DNA of 9,825 bases from JAMLHN01 sp035708745 (GTDB lineage Bacteria; Chloroflexota; Chloroflexia; Thermomicrobiales; UBA6265): positions 1 through 9,825 of the forward strand of contig DASTFJ010000197.1 of the NCBI GenBank assembly GCA_035708745.1, in the 5' to 3' direction. Numbering within the stretch: the first letter of the stretch is position 1; every line of letters starts with the position of its first letter. The notes beneath the pieces were generated by a model. That model did no database searches. It saw only the letters and a list, made by a program, of their open reading frames with translations, and was not told the DNA's origin. A program made the translations under genes and the position numbers. This document shows positions 1-5,885 of the stretch, piece by piece.

Positions 1-221
1 CATTGCCGGTTGGTGCAGATGTTGGAACAACACTGCTTGCCGTTGGTGCAGTGGGAACCTTCTCCGTAGCACTTTGTCGGTTTCTCGTTCTTGGGCGTCG
101 CGCCCACCGCCTCCTTCGTCAATACGCCAGCCGCCGCCGCGCCAATCAGTCCCAACATGCTCCGTCGCGTTTGCCGGGTGGCAAACCGTCGCGACAGTTC
201 ATCGAATCGCGATCCGTCCAT
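1..221 (-). CDS. Tat-exported small cysteine-rich (knottin-like) protein, cut by the left edge
   Basis: The frame starts at an ATG at 221 and is open to the window edge, giving 73 complete codons. It is too truncated to appear as a closed ORF. The leader contains FDELSRRFATRQTRR followed by a hydrophobic stretch (about residues 22-34) and an A/G-rich cleavage-like region near residue 41. Twin Arg at 19-20 suggests Tat export. The mature part has Cys at 51, 58, 64, 65 and 69, and the codon cut at the edge begins TG, so it is Cys or Trp (or a stop). If Cys, the spacing is C-x6-C-x5-CC-x3-C-x4-C, which matches the inhibitor-cystine-knot pattern. A purine-rich GAAGAGAG lies 7 nt before the ATG. 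It sits 77 nt downstream of the other Cys-rich gene on the same strand, with no terminator between, so co-transcription is likely. Such leaders on small Cys-rich proteins are, to my recollection, frequent in Thermomicrobiales; function is unknown. Confidence 0.75.
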   Translation of the reverse strand, partial: MDGSRFDELSRRFATRQTRRSMLGLIGAAAAGVLTKEAVGATPKNEKPTKCYGEGSHCTNGKQCCSNICTNRQ

Positions 222-298
222 CGTTCGACTCTCTTCGCTCGCCGCAATTGCTTAGATGAAACTGAAGTTCCTACCCCCTGAATCCGGGCCCCCATCGA

Positions 299-571
299 TT
301 ACCACGGCGGATTTCCCGTCGGGCAGCACGGCCCGGCGCAGACCCAGACCCCCTCGGAATCGATCGTGCAAAGGCAACAGACTTCCGGCCGCCGCTCTGC
401 CTGCCCTGCCCCGAACAGCAGGCGAACGGTGACCGTTGCCTCGACGCCGTCCTCAGCGGACCTGTTTGCTTCCCGGGTTTGCTGGATCGCGGTTTGCACG
501 ACCGTTCGCCCAATCTCCGCGTATGCGTCCTCGATTTCACTTGCAACCCGGGTACTGTCTTGCTCGCTCAT
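299..571 (-). CDS. Unrecognised 90-residue protein with six-cysteine C-terminus
   Basis: I do not recognise the family. The ATG at 571 has a very good ribosome binding site (AAGGAG, 7 nt spacer) and the frame ends in TAA. Residues 1-60 are polar and helical-looking, rich in Glu/Arg/Ala/Thr, with no signal peptide or membrane segment. All six cysteines lie in the last 26 residues: C65, C66, C68, C78, C82 and C83, in the arrangement CCLC-x9-C-x3-CC, followed by a Pro/Gly/Trp tail. This leader-then-Cys-rich layout could be a RiPP-type precursor, a metal-binding peptide, or a disulfide-rich protein exported by another route. No modification enzyme or transporter is visible in the window. It lies downstream of the SARP-like regulator gene, behind a candidate SARP-type operator/promoter, and 77 nt before the knottin-like gene on the same strand. 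The gene call is solid; any function would be a guess. Confidence 0.75.
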   Translation of the reverse strand: MSEQDSTRVASEIEDAYAEIGRTVVQTAIQQTREANRSAEDGVEATVTVRLLFGAGQAERRPEVCCLCTIDSEGVWVCAGPCCPTGNPPW

Positions 572-621
572 ACGAGTTCTCCTTCGCTGATCGATCGAAT
601 TGCTGCGCCAATCGCAGCGTC

Positions 622-655
622 AGCGTAGCGACGCGATGTTCCAGAAATGTTCCAG
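622..655 (-). promoter_or_regulatory. Candidate SARP-type operator and promoter for the Cys-rich gene pair
   Basis: On the minus strand CTGGAACAT occurs twice (655-647 and 644-636), a perfect 9-bp direct repeat with an 11-bp period. Exactly 8 bp after the second copy comes TACGCT (627-622), a -10-like TAnnnT hexamer. The -35 region would fall inside the first repeat. Streptomyces SARPs (ActII-ORF4, DnrI, AfsR) are known to bind heptamer direct repeats about 11 bp apart that cover the -35, with 8 bp to the -10. The predicted start site is about 44 nt before the ATG at 571. Binding by the adjacent regulator is inference from geometry and proximity. Confidence 0.6.
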
Positions 656-695
656 GCCACCAGCCGAATCGAGGAGTCGCGAGAGGTTGGACAAC

Positions 696-716
696 GGTGC
701 AGCAACCCGTTGCACC
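696..716. repeat. Inverted repeat in the leader region between the regulator and the small genes
   Basis: GGTGCA (696-701) and TGCACC (711-716) are perfect inverted arms around 9 nt. The inner bases contain an alternative pair, GCAAC (702-706) and GTTGC (709-713). There is no T-run on either strand, so it is not a convincing terminator. It lies about 40 bp upstream of the SARP-type direct repeat and could be an additional operator or chance. Confidence 0.3.
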
Positions 717-859
717 ACATCGGTCGTCGCGCGGGCGCCTCCGCGCCCCGCGATCGAGCGCAACTCGATAACGGAGCAGACCACCACGATCGGGACCGGT
801 ACGATCCGCCAAAGACGTGTGGAAGGTAGGAGACGTCGAGCTTGGTGAGTATCCCGGGG

Positions 860-3790
860 CTAGCGGGAATCGATCGAGCACGCCTCCGCAAGTGCATGGT
901 CGATCGCCAGCAAGCGTCCGGCACTCCAGGCCGCTTGCGCCGCTGGTTCCCCCAACGTGTTCCGGGCCGGAGCCAACTGGCGATCGAGATCACCGCGCCA
1001 ATCCGGGGGCAGCGGAACGCCAATCGGCTCGCGCAGCGCCGTGGCCGCGCCGGCCAGCCGCAGCGCGCGGACGGGGCGATCCTCCGCTGCCGCGAGCGCG
1101 GCGCCAGCCTCCAGCAGGGCGATGGAACCCCAGCGATAGCCAATCTCCGACGTGTTCGCAATCGCCTCCTCGAGAATCGTTCGCGCGAGCAAGAGATCGC
1201 CCAGGTCGATGGCGTAGTGAATCAGGCTGTGCAGCGCCCAGGTGATTCCGATCTGATCGTTCGCCGCGCGAAAGCTCGCCAAACTTGCTTCGGCCAGGCG
1301 CTTCGCCCGGTCGTCATCACCGGTGTGATGCGCAACCCGCCCCAGGCAGAGCAACGACCCGGCCATGCCCGGTTGGTCGCCCGCTTCTCGCTGCATCGTC
1401 AGACTCCGCGTCAGCGACTCGTGCGCGCCCACATAATCCCCGTTTGCCAGTGCCAGACACCCAAGCTCGGTGTGCACCCACGCTTCCTCGTACCTGTTCT
1501 CGAGGTGTTGCCAGATGGCCACGCTTTCATGGAAGCGGGTGCTTGCCCCGGCCAGGTCTCCACAACGCCGGGCCAGATCGCCCGCACGGGCCAGCGCCAC
1601 CGCCCGATGGGCATTCAGCGTGTCTCGCACCGGCAGGGCTAGCGCCCGATCGAGCTGCGCGCGCCCCTCCACCAGATAGCCGCGAACCATCCAGAAACGC
1701 CAGAGCGCACTGCTGAGGCGTATTGCCAGATCGGAATCGGCCATCTCGCCTGCCCAATCGAGCGCCGCCCGGAGGTTGTCATGCTCCACCTCCAACCGGT
1801 CGAGCCAATCGATCTGTTCCGGACCGTCCAGTGCCAGGTTCGCGTGTTCGGCCAGTGCAAGGTAGTACGAGGCATGCACCCGGCGAGTGTCCGCGTATTC
1901 GCCGCCGGCGATCAACTGCTCCAGCCCAAACGCGCGGATCGTCTCCAGCAGCTCGAATCTCGATTCGCCATCGCGATCGGCCCGCCGTACCAGGCTCTTG
2001 TCGACCAGCGACAGGAAGGCGTCGAGCACAAAATCGGCGGGTTCGGAACCGTTTGCATCCACCGGTAACGCCATCGCGCCCGCCACCACCGCCCGGGCCG
2101 CTTCCGGGGTAAACCCTCCGGCGAAGACCGATAGCCGCCGGAAGCGCGCTTGCTGCGGGCGCGTCAGCAAGTCATAGCTCCAGCCGATCGCATCACGCAT
2201 CGTCTGCAACCGAACGGGGAGATCGCGCGCGCCATCGGTCAGCAGGGAGAGCCGTCGCCCCATCCAGGCGAGCAGTGTCTCGGCTGGCAGGCCCCTCGCG
2301 CGGGCAGCCGCCAGCTCGATCGCAAGCGGAAGCCCATCGAGCCGCGTGCACAACTCGGCAACCGCGGCAGCATTCTCCTGCGTAAGCGCGAATTCAGGCC
2401 GGACGGCCCGGGCCCGCTCCACGAAGAGGGCCACCGCTTCGGAGCGAGCCAATCGATCGGGCGACGCCGGCGCGTGGAGCTTGGGCAGGGAGAGCGGCGG
2501 TGTCGGGTAGAGGTGTTCGGCGCGAAGTCGAAGCGGCTCCCGGCTGGTCGCCAGAATCTTCAGCCGCGGACACGCCGCCAGCAGCTCCGCAATGGCCGGT
2601 CCGGCGCCCATCACATGCTCGACGTTGTCCAGAACGAGCAGCAGCTCGTTGTTCCGTAACGCCGCATGCAACACCTCGTCGACCGATCGTCCAGCGCTTT
2701 CCTCGAAGCCGAGCGCGTGGGCGATCGCCGGGATCACCAGCCGGTCATGGCCCAGCGCGGCCAGCGGAACGAAACAGGCGCCTCCCGCGAAATCTGGCAT
2801 GAGGCGCGCGGCCACCTCCAGGGCGAGCCGGGTCTTGCCGGTTCCACCGGGGCCCGTAAGCGTGACGAGCGACACCTCCGCGCGCCAAAACAACGCCAGG
2901 ATCGATTCGATTTCGCGGCCGCGGCCGATCAGGGCGTTGGGAGGGGTTGGCAGCACGTCGTATCGGGATGGCGGAGCAATGCGCGCACGTTTTTCCCGTA
3001 TGGGAATCAATCGACTGGCGCTGATCTCGGCAACCAGGGCGCGGGTCTCATCGCTCGGTTCGGTGTCCAAATCGGCGCGTAAGGCCGCGGCTGCCTGCCG
3101 ATAGCGGCGCAAGGCTTCGTCGCGCTGCCCCACGGCGAGCAAGCTTTGCAGGAGGATTCGTAGCGCGGCCTCGTCACCCGGCTCATCGAGCAGCAGCGAT
3201 TCCAGCAGGTGCGCCGCCGCGAGGGGTTCGCCCCGATCGGTTTCCAGGTCCGCCAGCGTCAGAATCGCGCGGCGGCGGGCCTGTCGAAGCGCTTCCCGGC
3301 GGGGGGCGATCCAGCCGGCATCCGGCTCTTCTGCCAGCAGGTGACCGGCGTAGAGGGAGAGCGCGGCACGCAACCGAGCGAGGCGATCGGGAACAGCGGA
3401 AGTCGTCCCGGCCAGCTCGGCTTCGAAACGATCGACATCGATCCGTCGTGGAGCATCGGCTCGCAGCCCGACCATCTCGCCCGCTACCTCGATGTAGGCC
3501 GACGTTCGGCCGGTCACGAGAGCGGGCTCCAGCACACGCCGCAACCCATGCACCGCTTTGCGCAACGACGCATTGGCGGTGTCCGGCATCGCATTCGGCC
3601 AGAGGAGGTCCAGCACACGGTCGCGCGGCAAACGATGCGCAGGATGCGCGAGCAGCAGCAAGAGCAGGGTTCGAGAGCTCCGGCGGGGCCACGCGCCGAC
3701 CGGCAGCGCCCGATCTCCCACCGCCAGTCGAACTGGTCCAAAGAGCACCGCCCGCAAAGGCAACGAGGCTGATTCACGGGTGGCGGCCAT
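860..3790 (-). CDS. AfsR/SARP-like transcriptional regulator (BTAD, NB-ARC-type ATPase and TPR domains)
   Basis: This 976-residue multidomain activator belongs to the STAND ATPase group. Residues about 12-90 look like an OmpR-type winged helix (Trans_reg_C), with RSSRTLLLLLLAHP and ASLRKAVHGLRRVLEP. Residues about 115-255 match a bacterial transcriptional activator domain (BTAD), containing FEAEL, GHLLAEEPDAGW and the C-terminal RRYRQAAAALRADLDTEPS. The ATPase has a Walker A GPGGTGKT (313-320), a Walker B LLLVLDN (383-389), the SREPL sensor-type motif near 416, and GLPLA (486-490). Residues from about 620 to the end are TPR-like helices. It acts in the cytoplasm, and STAND proteins usually switch state on a ligand or nucleotide. 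I chose the ATG at 3790 because AGGGAG lies about 5 nt upstream; a GTG at 3796 would leave almost no spacing. Stop is TAG. A candidate operator with SARP geometry lies about 205 nt downstream, so the likely target is the Cys-rich pair. The inducing signal is unknown. Confidence 0.9.
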   Translation of the reverse strand: MAATRESASLPLRAVLFGPVRLAVGDRALPVGAWPRRSSRTLLLLLLAHPAHRLPRDRVLDLLWPNAMPDTANASLRKAVHGLRRVLEPALVTGRTSAYIEVAGEMVGLRADAPRRIDVDRFEAELAGTTSAVPDRLARLRAALSLYAGHLLAEEPDAGWIAPRREALRQARRRAILTLADLETDRGEPLAAAHLLESLLLDEPGDEAALRILLQSLLAVGQRDEALRRYRQAAAALRADLDTEPSDETRALVAEISASRLIPIREKRARIAPPSRYDVLPTPPNALIGRGREIESILALFWRAEVSLVTLTGPGGTGKTRLALEVAARLMPDFAGGACFVPLAALGHDRLVIPAIAHALGFEESAGRSVDEVLHAALRNNELLLVLDNVEHVMGAGPAIAELLAACPRLKILATSREPLRLRAEHLYPTPPLSLPKLHAPASPDRLARSEAVALFVERARAVRPEFALTQENAAAVAELCTRLDGLPLAIELAAARARGLPAETLLAWMGRRLSLLTDGARDLPVRLQTMRDAIGWSYDLLTRPQQARFRRLSVFAGGFTPEAARAVVAGAMALPVDANGSEPADFVLDAFLSLVDKSLVRRADRDGESRFELLETIRAFGLEQLIAGGEYADTRRVHASYYLALAEHANLALDGPEQIDWLDRLEVEHDNLRAALDWAGEMADSDLAIRLSSALWRFWMVRGYLVEGRAQLDRALALPVRDTLNAHRAVALARAGDLARRCGDLAGASTRFHESVAIWQHLENRYEEAWVHTELGCLALANGDYVGAHESLTRSLTMQREAGDQPGMAGSLLCLGRVAHHTGDDDRAKRLAEASLASFRAANDQIGITWALHSLIHYAIDLGDLLLARTILEEAIANTSEIGYRWGSIALLEAGAALAAAEDRPVRALRLAGAATALREPIGVPLPPDWRGDLDRQLAPARNTLGEPAAQAAWSAGRLLAIDHALAEACSIDSR

Positions 3791-3833
3791 TGCCACTCCC
3801 TACATGTTTGCGCGGATTCGATCTATTGGGAAC

Positions 3834-3863
3834 ATGGTAGGCGTACCGGGGGTGAATTTACAA
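3834..3863 (-). promoter_or_regulatory. Candidate promoter of the SARP-like regulator
   Basis: Minus-strand TTGTAA (3863-3858) and TACCAT (3839-3834) are separated by 18 bp, each matching 4 of 6 sigma70-type consensus bases. The predicted start is near 3827, about 37 nt before the ATG at 3790. A single plus-strand copy of GGAACAT (3829-3835), the core of the downstream direct repeat, overlaps the -10, which would allow autoregulation. Sequence match only. Confidence 0.35.
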
Positions 3864-3904
3864 CATCCTGGTAACAAAGCTGGCCGTTGCAAGGGATTTG
3901 CCTA

Positions 3905-4087
3905 ATGTTGCCGTTGGCAGCTTGCGCATCACCCACGAACGCCACGCGACCGGGGGAAGACCCGGGTGTCGCCGTGCAAAGCGGCCTGACACCTCTGCTC
4001 ACAATCGAGAGGGGCGCTCTGAATCAGTGGGACGTGACGATCCGGTTCGAACCGGCCACCATCGGCGCCCTCGTCTCTGACCGCTGA
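3905..4087 (+). CDS. Weak 60-residue ORF, possible lipoprotein-like remnant
   Basis: ATG at 3905 has an AAGGGA motif with an 8-nt spacer, and roughly three quarters of third positions are G or C, as in the real genes here. The product begins MLPLAACASPTN. LAAC resembles a lipobox, but only six residues precede the Cys, too few for a normal signal peptide. A TTG at 3887 adds only six residues before an upstream in-frame stop. I recognise no family for the rest. It could be a small gene, the broken end of a lost lipoprotein gene, or chance. Confidence 0.25.
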   Translation: MLPLAACASPTNATRPGEDPGVAVQSGLTPLLTIERGALNQWDVTIRFEPATIGALVSDR

Positions 4088-4092
4088 AAGAA

Positions 4093-4127
4093 GACACAAA
4101 ACCGCTGGCGGTAAACCGCCAGCGGTT
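4093..4127 (-). terminator. Intrinsic terminator of the LPATG protein gene
   Basis: A perfect 12-bp stem (4100-4111 with 4116-4127) closes a TAAA loop. On the minus strand it is followed by a T-rich stretch beginning TTTTGTGT, 25 nt past the stop of the gene ending at 4152. On the plus strand the following GAGTTT is weaker, so it may also stop plus-strand transcripts from the 3905 ORF. Confidence 0.85.
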
Positions 4128-4151
4128 GAGTTTCAGGATGAACCCGAAGGT

Positions 4152-4532
4152 TTAGGCCTCGCCCTCGCCCTTCTTGGGCTGGCGCATGCGCAGGGCGACC
4201 AGGGCGGCCGCTGCAGCACCGGCGGCCAGAGGGGCCACGATGCTGGACTTGTCCTGCTCGGCAACACCAGTCGCCGGAAGCGTCGTCACCGTAACAGGCG
4301 CCGGCTTCGGGTAGTGGTGGTGATGATGCGGCTTCGGCGGCCACGGATACGGATCCGGGTAGATATCCGAAGACCGGCTAATTCGCGCAGCGCCACCCGG
4401 CGCGGCGCTCACTTTGTCCGCGAGCGCCATGGCCACGGGCACGGAAGCGCCAAGCGCAACCATACCGCGGACAAACGATCGCCGACTGATTCGACCACTG
4501 ACGTAGGCGTCAGTCAACTCACTGCGTGACAT
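4152..4532 (-). CDS. Tat-exported small protein with His-rich linker and LPATG sorting-type tail
   Basis: The 126-residue product starts at the ATG at 4532. GGGAGGGG lies just upstream and favours it over ATGs at 4544 and 4556. Residues 1-43 form a Tat leader, with GRISRRSFVRGMVALG carrying twin Arg at 17-18 in an S-R-R-x-F context, then a hydrophobic stretch ending near VSAA. The short mature region is Pro/Tyr-rich and has five consecutive His at 69-73. LPATG at 85-89 is followed by a hydrophobic segment (about 98-114) and a basic tail (R115, R117, K120, K121), which is the layout of a sortase substrate. It could alternatively be an LPxTG-like, C-terminally membrane-anchored protein. No sortase is in the window. 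The His tract suggests metal binding, but that is inference. No enzymatic domain is visible. It diverges from rex and ends at a strong terminator. Confidence 0.8.
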   Translation of the reverse strand: MSRSELTDAYVSGRISRRSFVRGMVALGASVPVAMALADKVSAAPGGAARISRSSDIYPDPYPWPPKPHHHHHYPKPAPVTVTTLPATGVAEQDKSSIVAPLAAGAAAAALVALRMRQPKKGEGEA

Positions 4533-4581
4533 TGCCCCTCCCATTGAGCAATCCAAGCCCAGTACTTAGAACACTTCAGCA

Positions 4582-4610
4582 AGCGTATCAGACTCCATCC
4601 CGTCAAGCAA
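4582..4610 (-). promoter_or_regulatory. Candidate promoter of the LPATG protein gene
   Basis: Minus-strand TTGCTT (4610-4605), a 17-bp spacer, and TACGCT (4587-4582). The predicted start is near 4575, about 43 nt before the ATG at 4532. The same two hexamers, with an 18-bp spacer, precede the TPP riboswitch at 9663-9692, which supports this call. Confidence 0.5.
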
Positions 4611-4674
4611 TACCTTTGCCCTGTCAATTTTGCGTATTGTCCGCCGCGCAAAGACACGAACGTACGAACTGTTT

Positions 4675-4690
4675 GTTGTTTCGATACAAC
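4675..4690. repeat. 16-bp near-palindrome in the divergent rex region
   Basis: GTTGT (4675-4679) and ACAAC (4686-4690) flank TTCGAT, whose central TCGA is also self-complementary, so only one base pair is mismatched. Spacing differs from the 18-bp Rex box. It is a candidate binding site for an unidentified factor, about 65 bp upstream of the -35 of the LPATG gene promoter. Confidence 0.3.
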
Positions 4691-4752
4691 GCTGCGGATA
4701 TTCAGCAAATCGCCAACGTGCGCTCAGCTCCACTTGGGCCAATTTTCGGATT

Positions 4753-4782
4753 TTGACGGCAACCGCTTCCAAACCCGATACT
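4753..4782 (+). promoter_or_regulatory. Candidate rex promoter
   Basis: TTGACG (4753-4758, 5 of 6 matches to the -35), an 18-bp spacer, and GATACT (4777-4782, 4 of 6, keeping the conserved A and T). The predicted start is near 4789, inside the Rex-box-like site, leaving a leader of about 120 nt. Confidence 0.45.
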
Positions 4783-4785
4783 CAA

Positions 4786-4803
4786 TTGTGAACTCGTGCA
4801 CGA
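4786..4803. promoter_or_regulatory. Rex-box-like operator
   Basis: TTGTGA-N6-GCACGA matches the Rex consensus TTGTGA-N6-TCACAA perfectly in the left half and at 4 of 6 positions in the right. It overlaps the predicted start site of the rex promoter. Autoregulation through such sites is common for Rex. The site is about 108 nt upstream of the rex start codon. Confidence 0.5.
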
Positions 4804-4911
4804 ACGGGCTGTGGCCCGGATCTGGCGGCTCTGCTGGGCATCGTCCTGTCGAGCTCCGATCGTGTACCGGTCGAGGCCGTTCGCGGCGGACGAACTCCGG
4901 CCCGCCTGCGC

Positions 4912-5565
4912 ATGATCGAACGAACCGTGTCACGCAATTTCGAGCCAGACATCCCCGATATCGTCATACGGCGCCTGCCCATCTATGTGCGGGCTCTGCG
5001 CGCATTGCAGGCATCCGAGATCGGCACTGTATCATCCGACCGGCTGGCAGAGCTTATCGGAGTCACCGCCGCCCAGATCCGGCGTGATCTCTCCTATTTT
5101 GGGAAGTTCGGTAAGCAAGGCAAGGGCTACGACACCTTCCATTTGGAACAGGCCATCGCCCAAATCCTGCAGCTCGACCGCGAATGGCAGGTGGCGCTGG
5201 TCGGATTCGGCAGTCTCGGGCATGCGGTCGCCCACTATCGGGGTTTCGGGCCGTCCTCGTTCCATATCGCCGCGATCTTCGACCGCAATCCCGAGAAAGT
5301 TGGCCGCCAAATCGACGGTGTAACGATCATGAGCGACCGCTGCATTGCCGCCGAAGTGGCCCGGCTGCGTATCCAGATCGGCATCATTGCCGTCCCGGCC
5401 GCCAGCGCCCAGGAGGTGGCCGATGTCTTGATCGAAGGCGGGGTGCATGCGCTCATCACCTACGCCCCCATCGTCCTCAAAACTCCCCCCAATATCCTTG
5501 TCCGCGAAATCGACCCCATTGGGGCATTACAGTCGATGACGTATTACCTGGAGAGCGAGCAATGA
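4912..5565 (+). CDS. rex: Redox-sensing transcriptional repressor Rex
   Basis: The 217-residue product has the length and full layout of the Rex family. It senses the NADH/NAD+ ratio in the cytoplasm and releases DNA when NADH binds, de-repressing respiratory and fermentation genes. Residues about 15-80 form the winged helix, with VIRRLPIYVRAL and the recognition segment QIRRDLSYFGKFGKQGKGYD (55-74). VALVGFGSLGHA (94-105) is the Rossmann dinucleotide-binding turn, GxGxxG. AAIFDRNPEKVG and the C-terminal ALQSMTYYL are also family features. The ATG at 4912 is the only usable start in frame: no ATG, GTG or TTG lies between it and the upstream in-frame stop. No clear Shine-Dalgarno is visible, so translation may be inefficient. 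A Rex-box-like site at 4786-4803 suggests autoregulation. The molybdoenzyme gene follows on the same strand after 320 bp and may or may not be co-transcribed. Confidence 0.95.
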   Translation: MIERTVSRNFEPDIPDIVIRRLPIYVRALRALQASEIGTVSSDRLAELIGVTAAQIRRDLSYFGKFGKQGKGYDTFHLEQAIAQILQLDREWQVALVGFGSLGHAVAHYRGFGPSSFHIAAIFDRNPEKVGRQIDGVTIMSDRCIAAEVARLRIQIGIIAVPAASAQEVADVLIEGGVHALITYAPIVLKTPPNILVREIDPIGALQSMTYYLESEQ

Positions 5566-5885
5566 ACGCTCGGTTCGTCCATTCACCGCGTTACCTTCTG
5601 GGCTGAGTCGTCCGGGAACACGGACGGGCACAGTCCCTATCCGAGGGCGCTGGCGTTCTCATGCATTGGGAGTGCCACCAGGCGACATGGCAGGCGACGA
5701 TCGGGTGAGCGTCTCAGGACTCCGGGCTCAGGGCTCCGGACCCCTCCATTGATCCTTTCACGCCGGATCGCCGTAAGATAGGTAGGAACCCTTGCTGTCT
5801 CGCGGTTTCAGGCGACGGGAACCGCTCACAATTCAGCGCAGCTCGCCAGATTGCCCCGGCGCTGGCGATTCTCGAGGACGAACCG
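5566..5885 (+). other. Intergenic spacer between rex and the molybdoenzyme gene
   Basis: No gene is supported in these 320 bp. A 6-bp hairpin, CGTCCG/CGGACG at 5609-5626, lies 43 nt after the rex stop but has no T-run, so it is at best a weak terminator. A degenerate heptamer tract is at 5711-5745. A poor promoter candidate, TTGATC (5749-5754), 19 bp, TAAGAT (5774-5779), would start transcription about 100 nt before the molybdoenzyme. Confidence 0.55.
5711..5745. repeat. Degenerate heptamer tandem repeat (five units)
   Basis: The stretch divides into five 7-nt units: GTCTCAG, GACTCCG, GGCTCAG, GGCTCCG, GACCCCT. They share a G-G/A-x-T/C-C-x-x pattern. Similar units occur at 7639-7701 on the other side of the molybdoenzyme gene. 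Function unknown. Confidence 0.6.

Larger units (their letters stand above)
3791..4151. other. Intergenic region between the SARP-like regulator and the LPATG protein gene
   Basis: No confident gene is present. It holds the candidate regulator promoter (3834-3863), the weak plus-strand ORF 3905-4087, and the terminator at 4100-4127. A tRNA T-loop-like GGTTCGAACC near 4045 does not belong to a tRNA. Confidence 0.6.
4533..4911. other. Divergent intergenic region between the LPATG protein gene and rex
   Basis: This 379-bp region carries the minus-strand promoter at 4582-4610, the palindrome at 4675-4690, the plus-strand rex promoter at 4753-4782 and the Rex-box-like site at 4786-4803. About 110 bp of untranslated rex leader follow. 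No gene is supported; overlapping ORFs here have neither a family match nor a ribosome binding site. Confidence 0.65.

Noticed and set aside
568..1161. Minus-strand ORF spanning the regulator end and the intergenic gap
   Set aside because: Out of frame with the regulator, Arg/Pro/Ser-rich, and it runs through the SARP-type repeat and promoter.
842..1642. 266-residue plus-strand ORF opposite the TPR region of the SARP-like regulator
   Set aside because: Shadow of a real gene; low-complexity Arg/Pro/Gln composition and no family features.
4030..4075. tRNA-like T-loop GGTTCGAACC followed by CCACCA
   Set aside because: No matching acceptor stem, D-arm or anticodon arm can be drawn, and the stem around the loop does not pair at the required length.
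4734..5087. 117-residue plus-strand ORF overlapping the rex start
   Set aside because: Out of frame with rex, covers the Rex box and leader, and has no ribosome binding site or family match.
5609..5626. Hairpin after rex considered as an intrinsic terminator
   Set aside because: Only a 6-bp stem and no T-run on either strand, so it is recorded only as a weak possibility in the spacer.
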